Positions 8,159-16,639 of a stretch of 64,000 nucleotides of DNA are shown here, one piece after another. The DNA comes from Bog-473 sp963834405. Its GTDB lineage: Bacteria; Actinomycetota; Acidimicrobiia; Acidimicrobiales; RAAP-2. Both the position numbers and the translations under genes were made by a program. The stretch is from NCBI GenBank assembly GCA_963834405.1, contig CAWIBX010000006.1, forward strand, positions 310,001 to 374,000. The letters run 5' to 3'. Every line of letters begins with the position of its first letter. The stretch's first letter is position 1. The notes under the pieces are model-generated. The model made no database searches. It saw nothing but the letters and a program-made list of their open reading frames with translations, and was not told where the DNA came from.

Positions 8159-9159
8159 GCGGGCTCCTCCTCGCGATCGAGACGTCGTGCGACGAGACGG
8201 CGGCGGCCGTGGTCGACGACACGCTCGCGGTGCGCTCGTCGGTGGTGGCGAGCCAGGTCGATCTGCACGCCGGCTTCGGCGGCGTCGTGCCGGAGCTGGC
8301 CAGCCGCGCCCACGTCGAGACGATCACCGCCATCGTCGACCGGGCGCTCCAGGAGGCGGATGCCCGCGGGCCCGACCTCGACGCCGTCGCCGTCACGGCC
8401 GGGCCGGGCCTGGTCGGCGCGCTGCTGGTGGGCATCGCCACCGCCAAGGCGCTCGGGCTCGCCTGGGGCGTGCCGGTGGTCGGGGTCAACCACCTGGAGG
8501 GCCACCTGGCCAGCGTGTTCCTGGCCGACCGCACGGTGCCCTACCCGCAGACCGCCCTGTTGGTCTCGGGTGGGCACTGCATGCTCACCCGCGCCACCGC
8601 GCCGGGCCACTACGTCCTGTTGGGCGAGACGGTCGACGACTCCGTCGGGGAGGCCTACGACAAGGTGGCCCGGTTCCTCGGGCTCGGGTACCCGGGTGGG
8701 CCCGTGCTCGACCGCCTGGCGGCCGAGGCGGAGGCGGGGGACGTGCTGGGTTTCCCGCGGCCCATGCTCGGGGACGGGTACGCCTTCTCCTTCTCCGGGT
8801 TGAAGACCGCGGTCGTCAACCACGTGCGGGCCGATCCCGGCTTCTCGGTGGCCGAGGTGGCGGCGTCCTTCGTCGCGGCGTGCATGGACGTGCTGCTGGC
8901 CAAGCTGCGCCGCGCCCTGCAGGAGTACGGCGATCCGGCCGTCGCCATCGTCGGCGGCGTGGCGGCCAGCCCGATCCTGCGGGCGCGGGCCCGGGCGCTG
9001 GCCGACGAGTTCGGCGCGACGCTGCTCATTCCGCCCCAGGCGATGGCGACGGACAACGCGGCGATGATCGGCGTGGCCGGCTGGCAGAAGCTGGAGGCGG
9101 TGGGTCCGAGCGAGCCGTCGTTCGGCCCCGAGCCCGATCTGCGGCTTTCGTTCTCCTAG
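8155..9159 (+). CDS. tsaD: tRNA N6-adenosine threonylcarbamoyltransferase
   Basis: 334 residues, full length for the Kae1/TsaD family, which transfers the threonylcarbamoyl group to A37 of ANN-decoding tRNAs. Motifs in order: LLAIETSCDETAAAVV, PGLVGALLVG, the metal-binding NHLEGH, LLVSGGHCML, DSVGEAYDKVAR, GYPGGP, FSFSGLKTAV, VGGVAASPILR and the C-terminal ATDNAAMIG ligand region. ATG 8155 overlaps tsaC. In many bacteria tsaB and rimI lie beside tsaD; here they are absent from the locus and must be elsewhere. Confidence 0.96.
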   Translation: MSGLLLAIETSCDETAAAVVDDTLAVRSSVVASQVDLHAGFGGVVPELASRAHVETITAIVDRALQEADARGPDLDAVAVTAGPGLVGALLVGIATAKALGLAWGVPVVGVNHLEGHLASVFLADRTVPYPQTALLVSGGHCMLTRATAPGHYVLLGETVDDSVGEAYDKVARFLGLGYPGGPVLDRLAAEAEAGDVLGFPRPMLGDGYAFSFSGLKTAVVNHVRADPGFSVAEVAASFVAACMDVLLAKLRRALQEYGDPAVAIVGGVAASPILRARARALADEFGATLLIPPQAMATDNAAMIGVAGWQKLEAVGPSEPSFGPEPDLRLSFS

Positions 9160-9181
9160 GCACGCTGCTTGCGCGGTCGGG

Positions 9182-9481
9182 TCAGACGGCCTCGCGGTGG
9201 TGGCGGCGCGCCCGGCGGCGTCGCGCCCGCCCCCCGAACACGGTCGAGGAGAGGTCGAGGAGGAGGCCCAGGGCCACGATCACCCAACCGAACCCGTCCA
9301 CGCCCTTCCCCGGCGCATAGACGAGCGCGTAGAACAGGGTCGCATAGGGGATGAAGAGGAAGCCGAGGATCCCCTCCCAGCCCGAGCGGAACGCGATGGT
9401 CAGCCGGTCGGTGAAGAGCCAGACCAGGAAGAGCGCGAAGCGCGCGGAGAAGGCGGCGACGAGGGCGAAGAGGCAGCCCAC
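9182..9481 (-). CDS. Small membrane protein of unknown function
   Basis: 99 residues from GTG 9481. Three hydrophobic stretches are visible (LFALVAAFSARFALFLVWLF, ILGFLFIPYATLFYALVY, VIVALGLLLDLS) followed by a basic tail rich in Arg and His. It resembles conserved small integral membrane proteins seen in actinobacteria, but I do not recognise a named family. It sits between convergent tsaD and the acyl-CoA dehydrogenase, 23 bases from the latter's stop side, and may share its transcript. Confidence 0.65.
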   Translation of the reverse strand: MGCLFALVAAFSARFALFLVWLFTDRLTIAFRSGWEGILGFLFIPYATLFYALVYAPGKGVDGFGWVIVALGLLLDLSSTVFGGRARRRRARRHHREAV

Positions 9482-9504
9482 GGCTCAGACCGCTCCCACC
9501 GCGC

Positions 9505-10740
9505 TCAGACGGGCAGGCCGCCCGTGGCGGCCGCGGTCGACCCGGTGTCCTTGTACGCGGCGATGGTGCGCTCGGCGATCCGCATCTGGTGGATTTCGTC
9601 CGCCCCGTCGGCGAAGCGGGCCCAACGCGCGTGCTGGAGCATGTTGGCCAGCGGCGTGTCGGTGGAGTAGCCGAGCGCGCCGTGCACCTGCATCGAACGG
9701 TCGATGATGCGGTTGAGGCTGTTGGCCACGAAGTGCTTGGCCATAGAGACCTCGGTGCGGAAGTCATCACCGCGGTCGATCTTGTACGCGGCGTGCAGGA
9801 CCATGAGCTTGCACTGGTAGAGCTCCATGGCGGAGTCGGCGATGAGCCACTGCACACCCTGCTTCTCCGCCAGGAGCGAACCGTGGGAATAGCGGTGCAG
9901 CGCGCGGTCGACCATCATGTCGAGCGCGGTCTCGGCCTGGGCGATCCAGCGCATGCAGTGCGCCAGGCGCGCCGGTCCCAGCCGGTACTGCCCGAGCCGG
10001 TGGCCGTTGCCGCGGCCACCCAGGATCTGGGCGTCGGGCACGCGCAGGTCCTGAATGACGATCTCCGAGTGCCCGGTCGCGCCGTGCATGGTCTCGACCT
10101 CGCGCACGTCGTTCCAGCCCTCGGCGGGCAGGTCGACGAGGAACGCCGTGTTGGCGCCCCGCGATCCGGACGGCACGTCCGGCTCGGTGCGGGCGATCAG
10201 GATGGCGAACTGGGCGCGTCGCGCGTTGGAGATGAACCACTTGTGCCCGTTGATGATCCACTCGTCGCCGTCCTTCTCGGCGTGGGTCTGAATCAGGGTG
10301 GGATCGGAGCCCGCCACTTCGGGCTCGGTCATGGCGAAGCACGACATGGCGGTCCCCTCGCAGAGACGGCGCAGGTAGTTGTCCTTCTGCGCGTCCGTGC
10401 CCCAGTGCAACAGCGTGTGCATGTTGCCCTCGTCGGGCGCCATGCAGTTCAGGATCCAGGGGCCGAGACGGGTCTTGCCCGCCTCGGCCTGCACCATGGC
10501 CAGCTCCACGTGCCCGAGCCCCAAGCCGCCCCACTCCTCGGGCATGTGGGGCAGCCACAGGCCGGCCCGTTTGGCCTCCTCGCGGAGCTCCAGGATGGTG
10601 ACCAGGTACTCGTGCCGCGCAGTGACCCGCCCCTCGTCGTCGAAATCCGCCACCCGTGGCTTGACGGTCTCCTGTATGAACGTCCGCACCCGGGCACGGA
10701 TCTCCTCGTGCTCGGGGGCGAGCGTGAAGTCGATGGCCAT
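9505..10740 (-). CDS. Acyl-CoA dehydrogenase
   Basis: 411 residues from ATG 10740 (MAIDFTLAPEHEEIR), an FAD enzyme that oxidises acyl-CoA thioesters. The N-terminal helical domain, the FAD-contact block CFAMTEPEVAGSDPT, the strand WIINGHKWFISNARRAQF and the C-terminal helical domain with GALGYSTDTPLANMLQ are all present. The residue pattern at the end (RWARFADGADEIHQMRIAER) contains the region where the catalytic or flavin-contacting Glu usually sits. It resembles the longer ACAD10/11-like and FadE enzymes. An extra 20-residue extension upstream is possible but less likely. Substrate chain length unknown. Confidence 0.9.
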   Translation of the reverse strand: MAIDFTLAPEHEEIRARVRTFIQETVKPRVADFDDEGRVTARHEYLVTILELREEAKRAGLWLPHMPEEWGGLGLGHVELAMVQAEAGKTRLGPWILNCMAPDEGNMHTLLHWGTDAQKDNYLRRLCEGTAMSCFAMTEPEVAGSDPTLIQTHAEKDGDEWIINGHKWFISNARRAQFAILIARTEPDVPSGSRGANTAFLVDLPAEGWNDVREVETMHGATGHSEIVIQDLRVPDAQILGGRGNGHRLGQYRLGPARLAHCMRWIAQAETALDMMVDRALHRYSHGSLLAEKQGVQWLIADSAMELYQCKLMVLHAAYKIDRGDDFRTEVSMAKHFVANSLNRIIDRSMQVHGALGYSTDTPLANMLQHARWARFADGADEIHQMRIAERTIAAYKDTGSTAAATGGLPV

Positions 10741-10898
10741 CGGCCGGATCATGCCAGAACAGCCGGCCCGGGCGCGCCGGGCCCCCGCAAAAGGGACCAA
10801 AGCCCCTACGCCCGGCGGCCGGACCCGGACGACAGTGGCAGCCCAGGAGCGGCGACCCGCCCGCCTGACGCGGGCCGCCCCGAACGAGGAGTGTTGCC

Positions 10899-11411
10899 AT
10901 GGCCAAGACCGACGGCGTCTTCATCTACATCGGGACCTACGGGAGCGAGGTCGACGCCAAGGCCGACTACGAGGTCGTCAAGGAGCTCCATTCCATGGGC
11001 GCGGTCGGCACCTACGACGCCGCGGTCGTCACCAAGGACGACAAGGGCAAGGTGCACGTCAACAAGGACGAGACGACCACGCGTCACGGCGCCTGGGGCG
11101 GCGCCGGTGTCGGTGCGCTGGTCGGTATCCTCTTCCCTCCCTCCATCATCGGCTCGGCGCTCGTGGGCGCCGCGATCGGCGGCGTGTCCGGTCACCTGTG
11201 GAAGGGCATGTCGCGGGCCGACGTGAAGGAGTTCGGCGACGCCATCGACTCCGGTGAGGCCGCGCTGGTCATCGTCGGCGAGACCACCATTGAGTCGTAC
11301 ATCCAGAAGGCACAGCTCAAGGCGCAGAAGCAGGTGGCCAAGGAGCTCCAGATCGACAAGAAGGACGTCGACGCGGCCGTGCAGGAGGCGGCCAAGGCGA
11401 TCAAGTCCTGA
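10899..11411 (+). CDS. DUF1269-like protein with a glycine-rich membrane hairpin
   Basis: 170 residues after a clear GAGGAG ribosome-binding site. The N-terminal half (VFIYIGTYGSEVDAKADYEVV... DAAVVTKDDKGKVHV) is an alpha/beta fold; the middle GGAGVGALVGILFPPSIIG and ALVGAAIGGVSGH is a Gly/Ala-rich hydrophobic hairpin; the tail is a charged helix. This is the build of DUF1269 proteins, a widespread group of unknown biochemical role often linked with stress and membrane association. It is monocistronic. Confidence 0.75.
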   Translation: MAKTDGVFIYIGTYGSEVDAKADYEVVKELHSMGAVGTYDAAVVTKDDKGKVHVNKDETTTRHGAWGGAGVGALVGILFPPSIIGSALVGAAIGGVSGHLWKGMSRADVKEFGDAIDSGEAALVIVGETTIESYIQKAQLKAQKQVAKELQIDKKDVDAAVQEAAKAIKS

Positions 11412-11438
11412 CGGCTGCGCCGCCCGCCCCCCGCGGGT

Positions 11439-12838
11439 CTAAAGGTGGCTGAAGCCCCCTGACTCCTCCTTCGTCATGGGCACCGTGGCCGGGTGCTTGG
11501 CGAAGTGGGCGATGGACTCACGCAGGTCCGCGATGAGGAGCTCGCACAGGTCCCGGCTGACGCCCTGGCGTACCAGCACGCGCTGGACGGAGATGTCCGA
11601 GACCGAGCCGGTGAGCGGATAGGCAGGCACCTGCCAGCCCCGCACCCGCAGGCGGTCGGCGAGGTCGTAGAGCGTGTAGCCCGGGTCCTCGCCCTGCTTG
11701 ATGCGCCAGGCCACCGACGGGATCCCCGTCTGCGGGTCCGAGTCGCAGAGGAGATCGAAGGGGCCGAGGTCGACGATGTGTTCCGCGATCAGCTTGCCGG
11801 TGTCGTAGCAGGCGCCGTGGACGTTGCGATAGCCGTCACGGCCGAGCCGCACGAAGTTGTAGTACTGCGCGACGATCTGGCCGGCGGGTCGAGAAAATTG
11901 ATCTGGAAGACCGGCATGTCCCCGCCCAGGTAGGTCACGTGGAAGATCAGGTCGTCGGGCAACTCGGCGGTGTCGCGCCACAGGACCCATCCGACCCCCA
12001 GCGGTGCGAGCCCGAACTTGTGCCCCGAGGTGCTGATCGACTTCACCCGCGGGACCCGGAAGTCCCACGGGATGTCCGGCGCGCAGAAGGGGGCGAGGAA
12101 GGCACCGCTGGCGCCGTCCACGTGGATGTCGATGTCGAGGCCCTTCTCCTCCTGCAGCGTGTCGAGGGCCTGCGAGAGCTCGAGCACCGGCTCGTAGGAA
12201 CCGGTGTAGGTCACCCCGAACGTCGGCACCACCATGATGGTGTTCTCGTCCACCCGCTCGAGCATCTGCTCGGCGTCCATCTGGTAACGCCCCGGTGCCA
12301 TGGGGATCTCGCGGATCTCCACGTCCCAGTACTTGGCGAACTTGTGCCAGACCACCTGCACGGGCCCGCAGACGAAGTTGGGCGAGTCGGTGGACTTGCC
12401 GGCGGCCCGTCGCTTGGCGCGCCAACGCCACTTGGCCGCCATGCCGCCAAGCATGCACGCCTCCGAGGACCCGATGGCCGAGCAACCCACGGCCTCGCCC
12501 TTCTCGGGGGCGTTCCACAGGTCCGCCAGCATGTGCACGCACCGTCGCTCCAGCTCGGCGGTCTGCGGGTATTCGTCCTTGTCGATCAGGTTCTTGTCGA
12601 TGGAGATGTCCATGAGCGCGTGGATCTGGGACTCCTCCCACGTCTGACAGAAGGTCGCCAGGTTCTGGCGGGCGTTGCCGTCGAGGAGCAGCTCGTCGTC
12701 GATCGCCTGGAAGGCCACGGTGGGCAGGACCTCCGCGGTCGGGAACGTGCTCGTGGGCAGTGCCCGTGTGGCGTCCCGGCTGGCGTAGACGGAATCGAGC
12801 ATCTCCTCGCGCAGCGACTCCCGTTTGTGTAAAGGCAT
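11439..12838 (-). pseudogene. gadB: Glutamate decarboxylase, one frameshift
   Basis: PLP enzyme converting glutamate to GABA, used in acid resistance. The full reading path is 466 residues, exactly the E. coli GadB length, from ATG 12838 (MPLHKRESLREEM) to TAG 11439. The PLP-binding region is intact: HVDGASGAFLAPF and SISTSGHKFGLAPLG (Schiff-base Lys). At 11894-11897 (AAAA on the plus strand) the frame breaks between QINF and SRPAGQIVAQYYNF; adding one base to the T-run restores it. A single lesion in a homopolymer may be a sequencing error rather than true inactivation. No glutamate/GABA antiporter gene is adjacent. Confidence 0.85.
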
Positions 12839-12941
12839 CGCGTCTCCCGGTCACTCGTCGGTCGACCGGTACGGTACCGGCCGCCCGGGTGACGGTCGAC
12901 CGCCTCCCTGGAGCCTCTCGGCGCTTTGGCTCTTTGGCGCG

Positions 12942-13844
12942 CTAGCTGGCGAGGAGCTGCAGATGCGGCTGCCCGGCGCGGCGCACGTTCGTCATCCGCC
13001 GAGCGGGCGGACGAGGAACTACGCGGTGCGGCGCGCCGTCGGAGCGATCGGCCAGCTTGGAGCGGAGCTGGCGCAGGGCCTTGGTGTGGATCTGGCACAC
13101 CCGGCTCTCGGTCACACCGAGGACCTCCCCGATTTCGCTGAGCGTCAGCTCGTCGTAGTAGTACATCAAGAGAACGGTCCGCTCCCGTTCGGGCATGCCG
13201 TCCACGGCCGCGACGAGCGCCCGCTTGGACTCCTTCGCCTCGAGCGTGTCGACCGGGCCGACGCCGCGGTCCGGCAACGACTCACCGAGGGTCGAGCGCT
13301 CGGTGCGGTCGCCCCGCGTCACCTCGTCGAGCGCCATGATGCCCACCGTCGAGATGCTCCGCATCACCTTGTGGAACTCGTCCACCGTCAGCTCGAGCTC
13401 ACCCGCCACCTCGACCTCCGTCGGGGTGCGGCGCAGCGTGGCCTCGAGGTGCGACACGGCCTGCTCGACCGCGCGGCCCTTCGTGCGCACCGATCGCGGG
13501 ACCCAGTCGATGGACCGGAGCTCGTCGATGATGGCGCCCTTGATGCGCGGGATGGCGTAGGTCTCGAACCGCAGGTCGCGCTCGGGCTCGAACCGCTCAA
13601 TGGCGTCGATGAGCCCGATGATGCCGTAGCTGACGAGGTCCTCCTCGTCGAAGTGCCGGGGGAGTCCCCCGAGCACCCGTCCCGCCACGTACTTGACGAA
13701 CGGTGCGTAGTACACGATGAGCTGGTTGCGCAGGGTCTGCGACCCGCACTGCTTGAACTCCGCCCACAGTGCGTCGATACCACGCTCTACGGAGCTCTCC
13801 GCCTCCAGCGTCGTCGACGAACGACGCGACGAAAGTGTTGCCAC
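12942..13844 (-). CDS. whiG: RNA polymerase sigma factor, FliA/WhiG family
   Basis: 300 residues. Region 2 (LRNQLIVYYAPFVKYVAGRV, then DLVSYGIIGLIDAIERFEP and FETYAIPRIKGAIIDELR), region 3 (RTPTEVEVAGELELTVDEF) and region 4 (ERERTVLLMYYYDELTLSEIGEVLGVTESRVCQIH) are complete, and the order and wording match WhiG/FliA sigma factors (Streptomyces WhiG is about 280 residues). In actinomycetes WhiG drives sporulation or flagellar-type programmes. No flagellar or anti-sigma genes are adjacent. A 30-base palindrome lies 91 bases upstream. Confidence 0.88.
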   Translation of the reverse strand: MATLSSRRSSTTLEAESSVERGIDALWAEFKQCGSQTLRNQLIVYYAPFVKYVAGRVLGGLPRHFDEEDLVSYGIIGLIDAIERFEPERDLRFETYAIPRIKGAIIDELRSIDWVPRSVRTKGRAVEQAVSHLEATLRRTPTEVEVAGELELTVDEFHKVMRSISTVGIMALDEVTRGDRTERSTLGESLPDRGVGPVDTLEAKESKRALVAAVDGMPERERTVLLMYYYDELTLSEIGEVLGVTESRVCQIHTKALRQLRSKLADRSDGAPHRVVPRPPARRMTNVRRAGQPHLQLLAS

Positions 13845-14367
13845 GATGTGTCCCCCTCTTCACGTGACATCGTCCGACTCGATGCCACTCCCCCCTCTCA
13901 GGGTCACACCAGTCTGAAGTGATGACCTCTGTGCGATCAGGAGTATCGATTACTCTATCTGATCACGTTTCCGCAGGTGGGTTGCGTATTCGGTGTAGTC
14001 CGGTTGCGGAGCGAACGGGTCAAAACGTCCGCGGTCGTGCGCTGGCCGACCCAACCCCCACCCCCGAATTCAGGGCTTCGCGAAACATCTCGACGCGGGT
14101 GCGCGACCGCCCGCGCGGAACGTCCCGCGGCGAGCCCGCGGCACCGGCAGGGGCGGGCTGACGATGCGCCGTGACGGACAGTGACCCCGCCACCATGGGG
14201 CTTTGGACCCACTCGGACGCGCAGCGTCGCCGCTCACGCGCTGTGTCGGAGTCAGGCGGCGCATGCAACCTGAATGCCACCGGTCTCTGGGCATTTTGAT
14301 CACACATCTTTCTCAAGATGGCTGGCCAAACGGCCGAAATTGTCTGTACCGAGGGGGGTGGGAATCA
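13845..14367. other. Divergent intergenic region between whiG and the response regulator
   Basis: 523 bases without a supported gene. It holds the upstream regions of both divergent genes. Two AT-rich patches stand out: one around 13,935-13,970 containing an imperfect palindrome (listed separately), and one around 14,286-14,340 (TTTTGATCACACATC and following) just before the response-regulator ribosome-binding site. The middle, about 14,000-14,250, is GC-rich with no clear motif. Confidence 0.5.
13935..13964. promoter_or_regulatory. Large imperfect palindrome upstream of whiG
   Basis: Outer arms GATCAG (13,935-13,940) and CTGATC (13,959-13,964) enclose inner arms GAGTA and TACTC separated by TCGAT, with a three-base TAT bulge on the right side. 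It lies in the AT-rich patch 91 bases upstream of the whiG start, where a repressor site or an overlapping pair of half-sites would act. No regulator can be assigned from sequence. Confidence 0.45.
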
Positions 14368-15213
14368 GTGAGCAAGACAGTGCTCGATATGCCCGAAGAC
14401 AGCGTGCGGCGTTCGGATGTCCCGATGGACAGCGCGACCCGTGCGCCGTCCCGTCACACGCTCCTGCCGGTCGGGCCCCAGGAGACCGTGACGCCGGCTG
14501 CGTTCGGCACCGGTGAGCCCAAGACGGCCCGGACCATCCTGGTGGCCGAGGACGACCCCAGCTGCCGTTCCGCCCTGCACCACTACTTCGAGCGTTCCGG
14601 TTACCGCGTCACCGAGGCGGCGGATGGTCCGTCGTCGCTGCGGGCCGTGTTCTCGCAATCGGCCGACCTGGTGATCCTGGACCTCGGACTGCCCGGTGTG
14701 GACGGTGCCGAGGTCCTGACCAAGATCCGCCGGCACAGCGCCATCCCGGTGATCGTGTGCTCCGGGCGGGACTCGGAGGACCAGCGCATCCGGATCCTCA
14801 ACATGGGCGCCGACGACTTCGTCGTCAAGCCGTTCTCGTTCGCCGAGCTGGAGGCCCGGGTCCGCGCCGTGCTGCGGCGCGGCGTCGCCACCCCGACCTC
14901 CTCGCGCATCACCCATGGTGACCTGGTCGTGGACCGTGGCACCCGGACGGTGGCGATCGGGGACGAAGTGATCCCCATGACGCGCAAAGAGTTCGACCTC
15001 CTCGCCTTCATGGCGGCGTCGCCCGGACAGGTCTTCTCCCGTGAGGACCTGCTCGAACGGGTGTGGGGCTCGACCGCCCAGTGGCAGGGCCGCTCGACCG
15101 TGACCGAGCACGTCCGGCGGGTGCGACTCAAGATCGAGACCGACTCCGACCACCCCGAGTGGATCACCACGGTGCGCGGAATCGGCTACCGGTTCTGCGC
15201 GCCGGAGGCGTAA
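14368..15213 (+). CDS. OmpR/PhoB-type response regulator
   Basis: 281 residues from GTG 14368 after a GAGGGGGGTGGGA ribosome-binding site. A ~55-residue leader of low complexity is followed by a receiver domain: ILVAEDDPSC (acidic pocket), DLVILDLGLPG (phospho-acceptor Asp), VIVCSGRDS and VVKPFSFAELEARV (conserved Lys). The C-terminal winged helix contains MTRKEFDLLAFMAASPGQVFSREDLLERVWG and ends TTVRGIGYRF. No histidine kinase is adjacent, so its partner is elsewhere. A decayed copy lies 445 bases downstream. Confidence 0.93.
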   Translation: MSKTVLDMPEDSVRRSDVPMDSATRAPSRHTLLPVGPQETVTPAAFGTGEPKTARTILVAEDDPSCRSALHHYFERSGYRVTEAADGPSSLRAVFSQSADLVILDLGLPGVDGAEVLTKIRRHSAIPVIVCSGRDSEDQRIRILNMGADDFVVKPFSFAELEARVRAVLRRGVATPTSSRITHGDLVVDRGTRTVAIGDEVIPMTRKEFDLLAFMAASPGQVFSREDLLERVWGSTAQWQGRSTVTEHVRRVRLKIETDSDHPEWITTVRGIGYRFCAPEA

Positions 15214-15658
15214 GCACCGCACTGGTCCTGTCGCGAGGCGCTCGAGGCCCGGAGATCGCCCCGGCCCTCGCCGCCGCCGCACCAACGGTTCGACAACCAA
15301 TGGTCCAAAGGGCCTATGGAGTGAACCGGGCGTTGCCGAGAGACTGGTACTGCGGAGCCCGGGGGTGAGGGCGTAGCCCGCAGGCCTCCGGCCGGGCGGG
15401 TCGCAAACGCCGGGTGACGCACCGCACCATTGCGGACGAGGGGGAAACGTTCACGGTCGATTCGCTGTGCGCGCCCGGCCGGCTGTGCCGGGACGTACGC
15501 ATGCAGCCGATGCACCGGATCTGGTGCCCGCCGCCCAGCTGTGGTCGCCGGACGGACCGGTCGCTGTCCGGCCCGAGCCACGCACCACGTAGCGGCACCC
15601 GCAGGAACGAGCGGACGGGACGACGGGAAGGCCTGCGCTCGAGCATTGGGTGGGAACG
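15214..15658. other. Intergenic gap between response regulator and its decayed copy
   Basis: 445 bases. Small open frames occur on both strands but none has a ribosome-binding site or a recognisable product. I see no clear terminator hairpin with a T-run. The last 20 bases carry GGTGGGA, a ribosome-binding site for the downstream pseudogene. Otherwise nothing supportable. Confidence 0.4.
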
Positions 15659-16446
15659 ATGACGTCCCATCTCGACGTGGGCCACGGTCCCGCGCTCCGG
15701 TACCCGGACCTGCGTTCGGTGCGCGACACGCACGGCCCGACGCTGCGCTCGGGGACGGGACGCACCATCCTCGTGGCCAAGGACGACGACGCCTACGGCG
15801 GCGCGTTGCACGAGTACTTCGAGCACTCCGACTACCGCGTCAGCGAGGCCGCCGACGGCCCGGCGTCGCTGCGGGCCGTCTTCCAGCACTCGGCCGACCT
15901 CGTGATCCTCGATCTGGCGCTGCGGGGCGGGGGCGCCAAGGTTCTGACCAAGATCCGCCGGTCACAGTGCGCTCCCGGTCATCGTGTGCTCCGGCCGCGA
16001 CTCGGAACACGACCGCATCCGCCTGCTCAACCCCGGTGCCGACGACTACGTGGTCAAGCCGGTCTCCTTCGCCGAGCTGGAGGCCCGCGTGCGCGCCGTA
16101 CTACGGCGGGTCGCCGTTGTCCCGGCGGTGGCGCAGCTCGACCTGGGCGAGCTCGTGATCGACCTGGCGACCCGCAGGGTCACGGTGCACGGCGACGAGA
16201 TCACCATGACCCGCAAGGAGTTCGACCTGCTCACCTTCCTGGCGTCCTCGCCCGGGCAGGTCTTCTCGGCGTGAGGAGCTGCTCGAGCGGGTCTGGCGCT
16301 CCACGGCGCAGTGGCAGGCCCGCTCGACGGTGACCGAGCACGTCCGCCGGGTGCGCCAGAAGATTGAGCCCCGGCCGGGCACGCCCAGGTAGATCACCAC
16401 CGTGCGCGGGATGGGCTATCGCCTCAGCCTGCCCGACGCCTCCTGA
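15659..16446 (+). pseudogene. Decayed tandem duplicate of the response regulator
   Basis: A second OmpR-type regulator, closely similar to the one at 14,368 but broken. The receiver starts normally (GRTILVAKDDDAYGG, DLVILDLALRGGG, phospho-acceptor Asp kept, one residue missing in the loop). An extra T near 15,962 shifts the frame inside RRHSALPVIVCSGRDS. The DNA-binding half resumes in another frame (EARVRAVLRR, MTRKEFDLLTFLASS), then a further shift near 16,270 puts TGA in frame. Finally a TAG at 16,390-16,392 replaces the Trp codon before ITTVRGMGYRL. Three separate lesions argue for true decay after duplication. Confidence 0.82.
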
Positions 16447-16639
16447 GCCCGGATCGCACTTGACCCGATCGGGCCAGGTGGGAGCCCGGGGGCGTCCGGG
16501 ACGGACCGTCGGGCCGGTTTTGTGCCCGGAGCCCGAAAAAGGGCCGAAGGACCCCCTTTCATTCCTCACCGAAACCTCGCAATTCCAGGTCAGATGGGCC
16601 AAAATGAGTGCACTTGGCATTCTTGGGGGGGATGGACCG

